The translations under genes were made by a program, and so were the position numbers. Below the pieces are notes generated by a model. The model worked only from the letters and a program-made list of their open reading frames with translations, had not been told where the DNA came from and ran no database searches. 64,000 nucleotides of DNA from Halioglobus maricola (GTDB lineage: Bacteria > Pseudomonadota > Gammaproteobacteria > Pseudomonadales > Halieaceae), in contig NZ_CP036422.1 in assembly GCF_009388985.1 (NCBI RefSeq), forward strand, positions 2,866,501 through 2,930,500, read 5' to 3'. This document shows positions 28,509 through 40,419 of this stretch, in pieces; within the stretch, counting starts at the first letter, position 1, and each line of letters begins with the position of its first letter.

Positions 28509-29676
28509 CCACCTCGTGGCCGCGACTATCGACACCGCTTACGACGCACTGCTTGGCGCGATTTATCAGGGTCCGCTAGAGGACAAGCCCTGGCAGAGTG
28601 CCCTCCCCGCCCTGCGCGAGTTCCTGGATGTGCAGGTTGTGTCACTGGTGCTGCGCCCGCCCTCTGCCGGCGACCCCGGCCTGATTTTGAATAGCGTCCG
28701 CCCCGACGGTTCGGACGCCGCGGAATCTGCCAGCCCTGACGATTGGGAGCTGACGGCCTATCGGGACGAGTTTTTTTCCCTTGACCCCTTCGTTAACCTG
28801 CCACTGGATGAAGTCACTGCGCTGGAAGATATCCTGCCAGACGAAGCGCTGATGGAATCCGATTATTACCGCCAGTATCTGCACCCGATTGGCCTGTTTC
28901 GAATACTGGGGGTAGATACCGCGGAATCTGGCGGCATGCTCGCGCGGTTGCGCCTGTCGAGGCGAGAGGAAGAAGCCAGATTCGACGCCGATGACCGGGC
29001 CTTGCTGACCCGCCTCACACCGCATCTGCGCCGTGCCATCGAGTTGTACGCCGCCTTGAACCGGGCCACTTCAGAGCGAGATGTCTACGCCGGCGCCGTG
29101 TCCCAACTGGCAGTGGCAACGATTATCCTCGATGAGCAGGCCCGGGTTCTCAACGTCAATCCTATCGCACAGGTCCTGCTCGAACAGGCCGACGGACTCT
29201 CACTAAGAGGCGACACCCTGCAACTCGCGGGCCGGGATGCCCATCGCCAACTACAGGAAGCCGTTGCCACAATCATCAGCTCCCAGCATCAGGGCCAGCC
29301 CTCGGTTGCGCGCGCCCTGCGGGTACCCCGCTCAGGTGCGCGAGCCGACCTCGGTCTGGTGGTGCGTCCGGTGCCCCATTCCGAGTGGAGCCAGGGGCAG
29401 TCTGGCCCCTGCGCGGCGGTCTTTATATCCGACCCGGATTTACACGAACCTGCCTCAAAACAGGCCCTGGGGGACCTGTTCGAGCTCACCCCGGCCGAGG
29501 CCAATCTGGCGATTCTGCTCACGCGGGGACTGAGTCTTGCCGAAATATCAGAGGCCCAGAACATTTCCCAGCACACCGCACGCGCCCAGCTAAAATCCAT
29601 ATTTGCGAAAACGGGCGTCTCGCGTCAGGCCGAACTGGTCAGGCTCATCATCAAGAGTGTCGCCTCACTGGGATAG
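28498..29676 (+). CDS. LuxR-type HTH transcriptional regulator with PAS/GAF-like sensor region
   Basis: 392 residues. The N-terminal half (about 10-185) resembles a GAF-like sensory region, a PAS-like segment follows at about 200-300, and the C-terminal helix-turn-helix is at about 325-390 (LTPAEANLAILLTRGLSLAEI and ISQHTARAQLKSIFAKTGVSRQAEL). The start is probably TTG at 28498, inside the end of the GGDEF-EAL gene; GTG at 28516 is an alternative. The overlap implies coupled expression with the c-di-GMP protein. The ligand is unknown. Confidence 0.8.
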   Translation: MNVDHLVAATIDTAYDALLGAIYQGPLEDKPWQSALPALREFLDVQVVSLVLRPPSAGDPGLILNSVRPDGSDAAESASPDDWELTAYRDEFFSLDPFVNLPLDEVTALEDILPDEALMESDYYRQYLHPIGLFRILGVDTAESGGMLARLRLSRREEEARFDADDRALLTRLTPHLRRAIELYAALNRATSERDVYAGAVSQLAVATIILDEQARVLNVNPIAQVLLEQADGLSLRGDTLQLAGRDAHRQLQEAVATIISSQHQGQPSVARALRVPRSGARADLGLVVRPVPHSEWSQGQSGPCAAVFISDPDLHEPASKQALGDLFELTPAEANLAILLTRGLSLAEISEAQNISQHTARAQLKSIFAKTGVSRQAELVRLIIKSVASLG

Positions 29677-29720
29677 ATTTCGTCCGCGACCCTCGTGGGC
29701 AGGCGACCGATATACAGCTG

Positions 29721-29762
29721 TTGACGCAGATCAACGAGCCTTTTTGAGGTTCTTGCTATGGT
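29721..29762 (+). promoter_or_regulatory. FNR/Anr box and extended -10 upstream of hemN
   Basis: TTGACGCAGATCAA at 29721-29734 matches the FNR consensus TTGATnnnnATCAA with one mismatch. Downstream, TGcTATGGT (29754-29762) resembles an extended -10. A start near 29769 would put the box centre (29727.5) at -41.5, the class II FNR-activated geometry. The fnr gene itself is two genes away. Confidence 0.68.
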
Positions 29763-29801
29763 CGCCACCTGTACCATCGCAGGCTGGAACCCACCATCAA
29801 T

Positions 29802-31229
29802 ATGCCCACTGACTTTCTTGCATCGACCACTGTTCCCCCCGAATTCATGGAGGACATGGCATTGGCACGCAAATATGCCTGCCAGGGACCCCGCTATACC
29901 TCCTACCCCACTGCGCCGCAGTTCCGCCAGGATTTCCCGATGCAGAGCTACCGCAAATGGCAGGGCACCGACGGCGACCACAAACGCGAGCCGCTCTCGC
30001 TCTATTTGCATGTCCCGTTCTGTAACGACATCTGCTACTACTGCGCCTGCAACAAAATCGTCACCCGGGAGAAAGGTGTTGCCCAGCGATACCTGCAGCG
30101 CCTACAGACTGAAATTTTGATGCAATCCGAACTGGTAGGCGACCAGCGTCCTATCACCCAGATGCACTGGGGCGGCGGTACCCCAACCTATCTGGACCAT
30201 GCCCAGATCACCGAATTGATGCACCTGCTGGCAAGCCACTTCAAGCTACTGGACAAGGGCTACCGCGAGTACTCGATCGAAATCGACCCCCGCACTGTCG
30301 ACCTGAGTACGATTGCCCTGCTCAAAGGCGTCGGATTCAACCGCATCAGCCTGGGTATCCAGGACTTCGACCCGCTGGTGCAGAAAGCGGTCAATCGCAT
30401 CCAATCTTATGCGGACGTTGCCCATTTGGTGGACAGCGTGCGCAGCCACGACTTCCGCTCCCTCAGTTTCGATCTCATCTACGGCCTGCCCCACCAGGAC
30501 CGCCTTACGATGGAAGAAACCCTGCGCAAGGTCATCGCCCTGCGGCCGGACCGCATCGCCTGCTATAACTACGCCCACCTGCCAGAGCGTTTTCTCAGTC
30601 AGCGCGCTATCGACCGCCTCACCCTGCCAGAACCCGACGAGAAACTGCTGCTGCATGAGCTGATCAGTCGCACGCTGCAGGATGCTGGCTACGAACTGAT
30701 CGGAATGGACCACTACGTACTCCCCGACGACGAGCTCGCTATTGCCCAGAGCGAGGGCCGTCTGCAACGTAACTTCCAGGGCTACTCGCTGCGCATGGCA
30801 GACGACCTGCTGGGGCTGGGTGTCTCTGCTATCAGCCAGATCGGCGACTACTACCTGCAAAATGAACGAGAACTGGACAATTATTACGCAATGATTGACG
30901 CCGGTGAGCTGCCTGTCACCCGCGGTTGTATGGTGACCGACGAGGACAAACTGCGCCGCCACGTGATAATGAGCCTGATTTCGGACCTGAAACTCGACCT
31001 GGGCGATGTGAATCGTCAGTTCGGTATAGACTTTAGTCGAAAGTTTGCCCGCGAACTGGACGCCATTCAGCCCATGGTTGGAGACGGTTTCCTGACCATT
31101 TCCAACGAACAGATCACTATCCACAAACGCGGGCGCCCCTTCCTACGCAACATCTGCATGCCTTTCGACGCTTACCTGGGAGCCCATCAGGGGGATGAAC
31201 CCGCGCCAAAATTCTCTGCTACCGTCTGA
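29802..31229 (+). CDS. hemN: Oxygen-independent coproporphyrinogen III dehydrogenase
   Basis: Radical-SAM enzyme that decarboxylates coproporphyrinogen III to protoporphyrinogen IX, the anaerobic or low-oxygen route of haem synthesis; 475 residues. The cluster motif CNDICYYCAC (C74, C78, C81, C83) follows YLHVPF, and GGGTPTYL lies near 127-134. The N-terminal RYTSYPTAPQF segment separates true HemN from HemW. An FNR-type box lies upstream, as expected for this gene. Confidence 0.96.
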   Translation: MPTDFLASTTVPPEFMEDMALARKYACQGPRYTSYPTAPQFRQDFPMQSYRKWQGTDGDHKREPLSLYLHVPFCNDICYYCACNKIVTREKGVAQRYLQRLQTEILMQSELVGDQRPITQMHWGGGTPTYLDHAQITELMHLLASHFKLLDKGYREYSIEIDPRTVDLSTIALLKGVGFNRISLGIQDFDPLVQKAVNRIQSYADVAHLVDSVRSHDFRSLSFDLIYGLPHQDRLTMEETLRKVIALRPDRIACYNYAHLPERFLSQRAIDRLTLPEPDEKLLLHELISRTLQDAGYELIGMDHYVLPDDELAIAQSEGRLQRNFQGYSLRMADDLLGLGVSAISQIGDYYLQNERELDNYYAMIDAGELPVTRGCMVTDEDKLRRHVIMSLISDLKLDLGDVNRQFGIDFSRKFARELDAIQPMVGDGFLTISNEQITIHKRGRPFLRNICMPFDAYLGAHQGDEPAPKFSATV

Positions 31230-31260
31230 GCCAACTACAAAAATCACATTACAGGCTATG

Positions 31261-31278
31261 CGAAATTTCGATTATAAT
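31261..31278 (+). promoter_or_regulatory. Candidate fnr promoter with palindrome
   Basis: A perfect consensus -10, TATAAT, lies at 31273-31278, directly after a 10-base palindrome CGAAATTTCG (31261-31270), 30 bases before the fnr ATG. No good -35 was seen, so an activator or the palindrome-binding factor may matter. No FNR box was found here. Confidence 0.4.
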
Positions 31279-31307
31279 TGAGGTTGTTCTCGCGCAAAGG
31301 TTTCCAC

Positions 31308-32060
31308 ATGACGAACATTGCTCAATCGGGGAGTGACAGCGCCAAAGCGTGTACCCACGACTTTCAGGTCAATTGCGGCAACTGTCGCCTGAACAGCATT
31401 TGCCTGCCTCTCGCTCTCGAGAGCGATGACATCGCCCAGCTAGACGAGATAATCCAGCGCAGCAAACCACTACAGAAGAACCAGCATCTGTACCGTGAAG
31501 GCGATGACTTCCAATCCGTATTCGCTGTGCGCTCAGGCACCCTGAAGGCCTACAAGACAACGGATGATGGCCGCGAGCAGGTCACCGGCTTTTATTTCCC
31601 GGGCGAAATCCTCGGCATGGATGGTATTTCCAACAACGCACACGCCTCGTCGGCAAAGGCCCTGGAAACCTCCGCGGTCTGTGAAATCCCCTTTACCTCA
31701 CTGGAAAAGCTCAGCGCGTTGATGCCCAATCTGCAAAGACACTTTTTCCAGCTGATGAGCCACGAAATTACCGAAGACCAGCAATTGATCACGCTGCTGA
31801 GTAAAAATTCAGCCGATGAACGCGTGGCCTCATTGATGCTGAGCATTTCGGAACGCAACGCGCGCCGCAAGCTCAGCGCCACCAATTTCCGTCTGCCCAT
31901 GTCGCGGGTAGACATCGGCAATTACCTGGGTCTGACGGTAGAAACCGTTTCCCGGGTCTTCAGCCGCATGCAGAAAATGGAAATTCTGCGAGTTGACAAC
32001 AAGGAAATCGAAATTCTGGATGCCAGGGGCCTGAGGAACGTAGCAAACCTCACCAGTTAA
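31308..32060 (+). CDS. fnr: FNR/Anr oxygen-sensing transcriptional regulator
   Basis: CRP/FNR-family global regulator of low-oxygen metabolism; 249 residues. The N-terminal cysteines C23, C26 and C32 (CGNCRLNSIC) plus C125 (AVCEIPF) form the oxygen-labile 4Fe-4S cluster site. The recognition helix contains ETVSRVF, with the Glu-x-x-Ser-Arg that reads TTGAT half-sites. The ATG at 31308 follows an AAAGG ribosome site; the frame extends 10 codons upstream without support. It lies between hemN and the cco cluster, both of which carry FNR-type boxes. Confidence 0.95.
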   Translation: MTNIAQSGSDSAKACTHDFQVNCGNCRLNSICLPLALESDDIAQLDEIIQRSKPLQKNQHLYREGDDFQSVFAVRSGTLKAYKTTDDGREQVTGFYFPGEILGMDGISNNAHASSAKALETSAVCEIPFTSLEKLSALMPNLQRHFFQLMSHEITEDQQLITLLSKNSADERVASLMLSISERNARRKLSATNFRLPMSRVDIGNYLGLTVETVSRVFSRMQKMEILRVDNKEIEILDARGLRNVANLTS

Positions 32061-32121
32061 CACGGCTCTGTCGACAGCTAATCCCCAAACCGGGGAAGCG
32101 TTATCGGCGTCAATTTCTACC

Positions 32122-32162
32122 TTGATACACATCAAGGTGAATTGTTCTGGACACCCTAGAAT
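32122..32162 (+). promoter_or_regulatory. Perfect FNR/Anr box with class II promoter for the YIP1-cco operon
   Basis: TTGATACACATCAA at 32122-32135 is a perfect match to TTGATnnnnATCAA. A -10 TAGAAT lies at 32157-32162; a start at about 32170 puts the box centre exactly at -41.5. The first gene downstream is the YIP1 protein at 32205, then ccoN. Confidence 0.85.
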
Positions 32163-32204
32163 GCACGACAATTACCAGCGTAGCTTTGGGGAGAGAAAAA
32201 CCTA

Positions 32205-32804
32205 ATGATTCAGCACACCTTCGGCCTGCTTGTTAAGCCCAGTTCTCAGTGGAAGAGCATTTCTGAGCTGTCAGACAGCTCCTTTAAGACCCTGCTGCTC
32301 TATCCCTTGATCCTGTCACTTATTCCTGCGGTTGCCTGGTACTACGGCACCACGAATGTCGGCTGGACTGTCGGCGATGGCGAGAGCATCAGGCTAACGA
32401 AAGACAGTGCCCTGCAAATATGTATTCTGTTCTATATAACGCAAGTGGCATGCCTCGCCGTACTGGGCTACTTCGTTCACTGGATGAGCGACACCTACGG
32501 TGCACAATCCACGATCGCCAAGGGCATCATCATCTGCTCGCTGGCGGCGACCCCCATGTTTATCTTCGGTGCAGTGGGTTTCTTCCCGGTGCTGTGGCTG
32601 GATCTGCTGATCGGCATTGTCGCCGTATGCTGGGCGGTTTACCTGATGTACTTGGGAATCCCCATCGTGATGAACATCCCCGAGGAACGCGGCTTCCTGT
32701 TTTCCAGTGCGGTGATGGGTGTGGCACTGGTACTGCTGATCTGCATTATGGTCGGCGCAGTGATTCTGTGGGACTTCGGTGCGGCTCCGGCCTTCACTGA
32801 CTGA
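32205..32804 (+). CDS. YIP1-family integral membrane protein
   Basis: 199 residues with about five transmembrane helices (starting at about residues 33-50, 69-90, 104-130, 133-155 and 168-195). The pattern, including the GLLVKPSSQWKSI opening, resembles the YIP1 domain family of bacterial membrane proteins. It is the first gene after the FNR-regulated promoter and lies 53 bases before ccoN, so it is probably induced with the cbb3 oxidase. Function unknown; no catalytic motifs seen. Confidence 0.7.
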   Translation: MIQHTFGLLVKPSSQWKSISELSDSSFKTLLLYPLILSLIPAVAWYYGTTNVGWTVGDGESIRLTKDSALQICILFYITQVACLAVLGYFVHWMSDTYGAQSTIAKGIIICSLAATPMFIFGAVGFFPVLWLDLLIGIVAVCWAVYLMYLGIPIVMNIPEERGFLFSSAVMGVALVLLICIMVGAVILWDFGAAPAFTD

Positions 32805-32857
32805 CCCGTACAACAACGATTTTAGTTTTTCTCAAAATCTGACTTTGGAATGAAACC

Positions 32858-34297
<1,440 letters not shown>

Positions 34298-34310
34298 GGA
34301 GCAATAGACA

Positions 34311-34919
34311 ATGAAACATGAAGCAATCGAAACCAATGTCGGCCTGATGATCGTTGGCATCATCATTGCCATCAGCTTTGGTACGCTGGTGGAACTGGTG
34401 CCGCTGATGTTCCTCAAGGAAACCAACGAGCCCATCGCTGGCCTTAAACCACTGCCCGCGCTGGAGCTGGAAGGCCGCGACATTTACATCCGGGAAGGCT
34501 GTAACACCTGTCACTCGCAAATGATTCGCCCGCTGCGCGCAGAAACAGAGCGCTATGGCCACTACTCAGTGGCTGGTGAATTCGTCTACGACCACCCCTT
34601 CCTGTGGGGTTCCAAGCGCACGGGGCCGGATCTGGCACGCGTGGGCGGCCGATACTCCGACGACTGGCATCGCGCGCACCTTTACAACCCGCGCGACGTG
34701 GTACCGGAATCAAATATGCCTGCATTCCCGTGGCTATTTGAGAAAACAATCAGTGGCGACAAAACCGGTACGAAGATGGAAGCGCTGCGTACGGTTGGCG
34801 TACCCTACACCGACGATGACATTGCCGGCGCTAAAGCCGCGGTGGAAGGCAAAAAAGAAATCGACGCTCTGGTTGCGTATTTGCAACAACTGGGCCTGCT
34901 ACTGAAATCGAGGCGCTAA
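34311..34919 (+). CDS. ccoO: cbb3-type cytochrome c oxidase subunit II (monohaem cytochrome c)
   Basis: Membrane-anchored monohaem cytochrome c that passes electrons to CcoN; 202 residues. One N-terminal transmembrane helix lies at about residues 11-32. The c-haem site CNTCH is at 64-68 ([14 protein letters not shown]), and the distal Met candidates lie in [12 protein letters not shown]. An AAGGAG ribosome site precedes the ATG. Confidence 0.97.
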   Translation: MKHEAIETNVGLMIVGIIIAISFGTLVELVPLMFLKETNEPIAGLKPLPALELEGRDIYIREGCNTCHSQMIRPLRAETERYGHYSVAGEFVYDHPFLWGSKRTGPDLARVGGRYSDDWHRAHLYNPRDVVPESNMPAFPWLFEKTISGDKTGTKMEALRTVGVPYTDDDIAGAKAAVEGKKEIDALVAYLQQLGLLLKSRR

Positions 34920-34923
34920 CACT

Positions 34924-35103
34924 ATGGATATCAACGATCTTCGAGGGATCAGTACCGCCTTCCTGATGTTCACCTTTATCGGAATGTGTTTCTGGGCCTA
35001 TAGCGGTAAACGTAAAAAAGCATTTGATGAAGCGGCCGAACTGCCCTTCGCAGACGAAGAGCTGAATCAACGCACCATGCAGGAGGAAGCAAGGAATGAC
35101 TAG
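34924..35103 (+). CDS. ccoQ: cbb3-type oxidase small subunit CcoQ
   Basis: 59-residue protein with one transmembrane helix (about residues 11-27, TAFLMFTFIGMCFWAY) followed by a basic GKRKKAF stop-transfer and an acidic tail, as in CcoQ/FixQ, which stabilises the complex. Start ATG 34924, stop TAG at 35101-35103; it overlaps ccoP by 8 bases. Confidence 0.92.
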   Translation: MDINDLRGISTAFLMFTFIGMCFWAYSGKRKKAFDEAAELPFADEELNQRTMQEEARND

Positions 35104-35971
35104 TTTCTGGAGTTTGTGGGTAATCATACTCACTTCGCTCACCATCATTCTGGTTACCTGGGTACTATTCGGAAATCGCTCACGCGAAAACCCCGAAGCC
35201 AAGACCACTGGCCACGTCTACGACGGTATTGAAGAGTATGACAACCCAATGCCGGCCTGGTGGTTCATGATGTTCGTGATCACCATCGTATTTGGTATTG
35301 GCTACCTGATCGTCTATCCCGGCATGGGCAACTATGAAGGCGTTCTCGGCTGGACCCAGGTGAAGCAGCACGACAAGCAAGTGGCCGCCGCCGATGAGCG
35401 CTACCGCGACATGCGCGACCGCTACCTGGCTCTGCCGATAGAGGAAATTGCGTCTGACCCCGCTGTGCGCAAAATGGGCATGCGGATGTTCAGCAACAAC
35501 TGCGCCCTGTGCCACGGCGCGGATGCCAAGGGCGCCTACGGCTTCCCCAACCTGACCGATGATGACTGGTTGTACGGCGGCAGCCCCGATGCCATCAAGG
35601 CCAGTATCGTTCATGGCCGGCAGGCTGCAATGCCGCCCTGGGGTGGCATCCTGGGAGATAAGGGCGTGGCCGACGTCTCCGCCTATGTGATGTCGCTGAG
35701 CGGCCGCGAAGTGGATCCTGCCCAGGCCGAGGAAGGGAGCAAGCACTATCAGACTTACTGCCTCGCTTGCCATGCTGCTGATGGCACTGGCAATCCCGCG
35801 CTCGGCGCACCCAATCTCGCCAACGGCATCTGGCTGTACGGCGGCTCAATGGAGCAGATTAGCCACAGCGTGCGCGCTGGCCGCAACGGTGTAATGCCCG
35901 CTCAGAAGAAATTGTTAAGCGAGGACAAAATTCACATCCTGACCGCCTATGTCTACGGCTTGAGCAATTAA
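35096..35971 (+). CDS. ccoP: cbb3-type cytochrome c oxidase subunit III (dihaem cytochrome c)
   Basis: Dihaem cytochrome c that accepts electrons from soluble cytochrome c; 291 residues. Two N-terminal transmembrane segments (about 5-25 and 55-75, long CcoP type) are followed by the haem sites CALCH (136-140) and CLACH (222-226). An AGGAGG ribosome site lies inside the end of ccoQ. A strong hairpin lies between this gene and ccoG. Confidence 0.97.
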   Translation: MTSFWSLWVIILTSLTIILVTWVLFGNRSRENPEAKTTGHVYDGIEEYDNPMPAWWFMMFVITIVFGIGYLIVYPGMGNYEGVLGWTQVKQHDKQVAAADERYRDMRDRYLALPIEEIASDPAVRKMGMRMFSNNCALCHGADAKGAYGFPNLTDDDWLYGGSPDAIKASIVHGRQAAMPPWGGILGDKGVADVSAYVMSLSGREVDPAQAEEGSKHYQTYCLACHAADGTGNPALGAPNLANGIWLYGGSMEQISHSVRAGRNGVMPAQKKLLSEDKIHILTAYVYGLSN

Positions 35972-35995
35972 CCCAGTAGCAATCCCCAGCTGTAC

Positions 35996-36022
35996 CGGAG
36001 GGACCAGGTTCTGGTCCCTCCG
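35996..36022 (+). other. 12-bp perfect hairpin between ccoP and ccoG
   Basis: CGGAGGGACCAG (35996-36007), loop GTT, CTGGTCCCTCCG (36011-36022). There is no T-tract after it, so it does not look like an intrinsic terminator. It may protect the 3' end of the ccoNOQP message or lower expression of ccoGHIS. Confidence 0.75.
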
Positions 36023-36046
36023 CCTCACTCTAGCGAGAACATCGCC

Positions 36047-37459
<1,413 letters not shown>

Positions 37460-37476
37460 GATCACAACGGAGTAGA

Positions 37477-37986
37477 GTGACAAGCACAATGAATAAGCAA
37501 CTGCCCCGCGAAGACAGCCAGCCCTGGTACAAACAGTTCTGGCCATGGTTCCTCTTTAGCCTGCCCGCAGTGGTCGTTGTCGCCGGCATTAACATGGTCT
37601 TCGTAGCCCATGAGGGCGCCGACGATCTCGTTGTTGACGAGTACTACAAAAACGGCCTCGCGATCAATCGCAAACTGGAAAAGCTCGAGCGCGCAAAGGA
37701 ACTGCGTATCGGCGCCGCCCTCGCCATCAATGGCAGTGATATCGTCATTGTGACCAGCGGCGAGGTGGACCAGAACCAGTTGCGTCTGGCTCTGTCACAC
37801 CCGCTGGAGTCCAATCGGGATTTCGAACTGATGCTGGTACAGAGCGTCCCTGGCGAATATCGCGGAAGATTGCCAGCAGAAATCGCTCCGCGCTGGCACT
37901 GGGCGCTGATCAACGACGGTGAACCCGCGTGGCGTCTTGACGGTTCCATCACTGCAGCCGACTTTGGCACAGGTACAGGTGGCTGA
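37477..37986 (+). CDS. ccoH: CcoH/FixH family assembly protein
   Basis: 169 residues, one transmembrane helix near the N terminus (about residues 25-47, WFLFSLPAVVVVAGINMVFVA), then a periplasmic domain with DEYYKNGLAINRKLE, the conserved FixH segment. It is needed for stable cbb3 oxidase assembly. The annotated ATG is at 37477, with another in-frame ATG at 37489. Its end overlaps the likely GTG start of ccoI by 8 bases. Confidence 0.9.
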   Translation: MTSTMNKQLPREDSQPWYKQFWPWFLFSLPAVVVVAGINMVFVAHEGADDLVVDEYYKNGLAINRKLEKLERAKELRIGAALAINGSDIVIVTSGEVDQNQLRLALSHPLESNRDFELMLVQSVPGEYRGRLPAEIAPRWHWALINDGEPAWRLDGSITAADFGTGTGG

Positions 37987-40408
37987 CAGCGACACCTCGC
38001 TCAATGGGGAGCCCTGCTATCACTGTGGTGAGGAAATACCCCCGGGCATTCTCCTCGACGTAGAAATAGGCGGGAAAAATCGCCCCATGTGTTGCCCCGG
38101 CTGTCGTGCGGTAGCCGGCATGATCGCGGCCAACGGTCTGGACAATTTCTATGAACAGCGCACCGCTTACAGCGAGCGTCCCCCTGAAACCGAATTCCAG
38201 CTCAACGACCAATATCTTATCTACGATGAGCCTGAAATGGCGGAGCGTTTTGTCACGCACAACAGCGACGGCACTGTCTCCGCGCGGATTCTACTGGGCG
38301 GTATCACCTGTGCAGCCTGTACCTGGTTAATTGAACAAACCCTGGCGCCGGTGGCTGGTGTCATCAGTGCGTTGGTCAACCTGCAGCAAAGTCGACTGGA
38401 TATTTGCCTGGATCCGGCGCAGATCAAGCTCAGCGAAATTTTCTCCCGGCTGGAATCCCTGGGCTATCGCCCCCGCCCCTTCCACAGCAGCACCCAGCGC
38501 GATCAGATGCAGTCGGATTACAGACGTGATCTGCGTCGTCTGGGCGTAGCGGGTTTCGGCATGATGCAGGTGGGCATGTTTGCCGTGGCCCTGCACGCGG
38601 GTGACATCCAGGGGATTCAGCAGGAATATCAGGGGCTACTCCGCGGCTTTAGCCTGCTCGTCTCGACCTTCGTGGTGTTCTTCTCCGCAGGAACGTTTTT
38701 CACCACTGCCTGGCGCCACCTTAAACAGGGCGCATTGGTCATGGACCTGCCGGTGGCGCTGGCCATCGGTCTCGCCTGGCTTGCCAGCGCATGGGCAACG
38801 CTCACTGGCACGGGCCAGGTCTATTTTGACTCGGTGGTGATGTTCACTTTCTTCCTGCTACTGGGACGGTTCCTGGAAGCTCGCGTAAGGCAACGCCACG
38901 CCATGACATGGTTTGACGCCGAGAGCACGCTCCCGGACGCAGTGAGCTGCAAACGCGACGGTGCCTGGGTCACTGTGCCGCGCACCCAGGTAGGCGAAGG
39001 TGATACCGTGCTCCTGCGCCCGGGCCAAACCATCCCTGTAGACGCTACGGTTAGCAATGGCCAAAGCGCCGTGCGTGAAGACACATTTAACGGCGAACAC
39101 TTGCCCCGCACCGTGGGGGAAGGCGACACAGTCTACGCCGGCACCATCAATGTCGAGGCCAGCGTCGAAGCCGAGGTGCTCGGCAGTTACCTCGAGAGCC
39201 GTCTGGCGGCACTGCAGCAATCGGTAGAAGCGGCCCAGACGGAGAAACCGCTACTTGCCAGAATGGCCGATCAAGTGGCGTCGTGGTTTGTTGCGGGCGT
39301 GTTGCTGGTGACATCGGCCACTGCCTTCATCTGGTATCAGATAGACCCCTCCCAGGCCCTGTGGATCTCGCTCTCGGTACTCGTCATCAGCTGTCCCTGT
39401 GCATTGGCCCTGGCCACGCCTGCCGCGCTCACCTCGGCCGCCAGCGCCCTGCGTGGACACGGCGTAATCGTGCGTGGCGAAAACGCCCTCGAGGCCCTGT
39501 CGCGCTCGACGCATATGCTATTCGATAAGACCGGCACGCTGACCGAAGGCAGCCTTACAGTCGCCGAGGTCAAGCTACTCGGAACAGCAGGACACGACGA
39601 GGTAATGGCTATTGCCAGCGCACTGCAACGCTATTCCAATCATCCGCTCAGCCATGCGTTTACTGAGCTGGAGAGCGCTGCAGGCTTCACCGAGGTCGAA
39701 TATTTCGTCGCTGCGGGCTTGGAAGGTGAGCGCGAAACGCGGAGCTACCGTATGGGCAGCGAAGCTTTCTGTCGCGCCATATGCTCTGACCTGCAAGCCC
39801 AACCCAACTCACCCCTTTACTGGGTGGCACTTTGCAGCGACGTGGAACCGCTGGCCTGGATTGGCCTGAGCGATCCGCTGCGCGAGGAGGCGTCACAGGT
39901 AGTCACCACAGCACACACAGGAGGCCTGCAAGTGGGCCTGCTCACTGGTGACAGTTCCCCAGCCGGCCCGGCGCTGGCAGCGCAGCTGCAACTAGACAGC
40001 TGCGCCCACGGGCTGCAACCCCAGCAAAAAATGGCAGAGGTCCAGAAGCTGCAGAGTCAGGGTGCCGTGGTGGTCATGGTCGGCGACGGCCTTAACGATG
40101 CTCCCGTGCTGCGCATGGCAGACGCCTCCTTCGCGGTCGCAGGTGCGACCGACCTCGCCCGTACCCAGGCAGATTTCGTGGTGGTAGGCGGCGATTTGAA
40201 CGCCGTCACCTACACCTGGATCCAGGCCAAACGCTGCCGCCGGATCATCCTGCAGAACTTTAGCTGGGCGCTGGGGTACAATCTGAGTGCGATCCCGCTA
40301 GCCGCAATGGGTTATGTTCCGCCCTGGGCTGCCGCGATCGGAATGTCGTTAAGTTCGTTACTGGTAGTGGTAAACTCGCTGCGCCTCAACCGACAACCGT
40401 CCCCCTAG
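37979..40408 (+). CDS. ccoI: Copper-exporting P-type ATPase CcoI (FixI) for cbb3 assembly
   Basis: P1B-type ATPase delivering copper for the CuB site; 809 residues from the proposed GTG at 37979 (an ATG 20 codons upstream would overlap ccoH by 68 bases). An N-terminal CYHCG pair (C13, C16) precedes the HMA-type metal site CAAC (C111-C114). The transmembrane CPC motif is at 472-474, the phosphorylation site DKTGT begins at Asp516, and the hinge GDGLNDAP follows. The order ccoG-ccoH-ccoI-ccoS is canonical. Confidence 0.95.
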   Translation: MADSDTSLNGEPCYHCGEEIPPGILLDVEIGGKNRPMCCPGCRAVAGMIAANGLDNFYEQRTAYSERPPETEFQLNDQYLIYDEPEMAERFVTHNSDGTVSARILLGGITCAACTWLIEQTLAPVAGVISALVNLQQSRLDICLDPAQIKLSEIFSRLESLGYRPRPFHSSTQRDQMQSDYRRDLRRLGVAGFGMMQVGMFAVALHAGDIQGIQQEYQGLLRGFSLLVSTFVVFFSAGTFFTTAWRHLKQGALVMDLPVALAIGLAWLASAWATLTGTGQVYFDSVVMFTFFLLLGRFLEARVRQRHAMTWFDAESTLPDAVSCKRDGAWVTVPRTQVGEGDTVLLRPGQTIPVDATVSNGQSAVREDTFNGEHLPRTVGEGDTVYAGTINVEASVEAEVLGSYLESRLAALQQSVEAAQTEKPLLARMADQVASWFVAGVLLVTSATAFIWYQIDPSQALWISLSVLVISCPCALALATPAALTSAASALRGHGVIVRGENALEALSRSTHMLFDKTGTLTEGSLTVAEVKLLGTAGHDEVMAIASALQRYSNHPLSHAFTELESAAGFTEVEYFVAAGLEGERETRSYRMGSEAFCRAICSDLQAQPNSPLYWVALCSDVEPLAWIGLSDPLREEASQVVTTAHTGGLQVGLLTGDSSPAGPALAAQLQLDSCAHGLQPQQKMAEVQKLQSQGAVVVMVGDGLNDAPVLRMADASFAVAGATDLARTQADFVVVGGDLNAVTYTWIQAKRCRRIILQNFSWALGYNLSAIPLAAMGYVPPWAAAIGMSLSSLLVVVNSLRLNRQPSP

Positions 40409-40419
40409 GAAAATTCACT

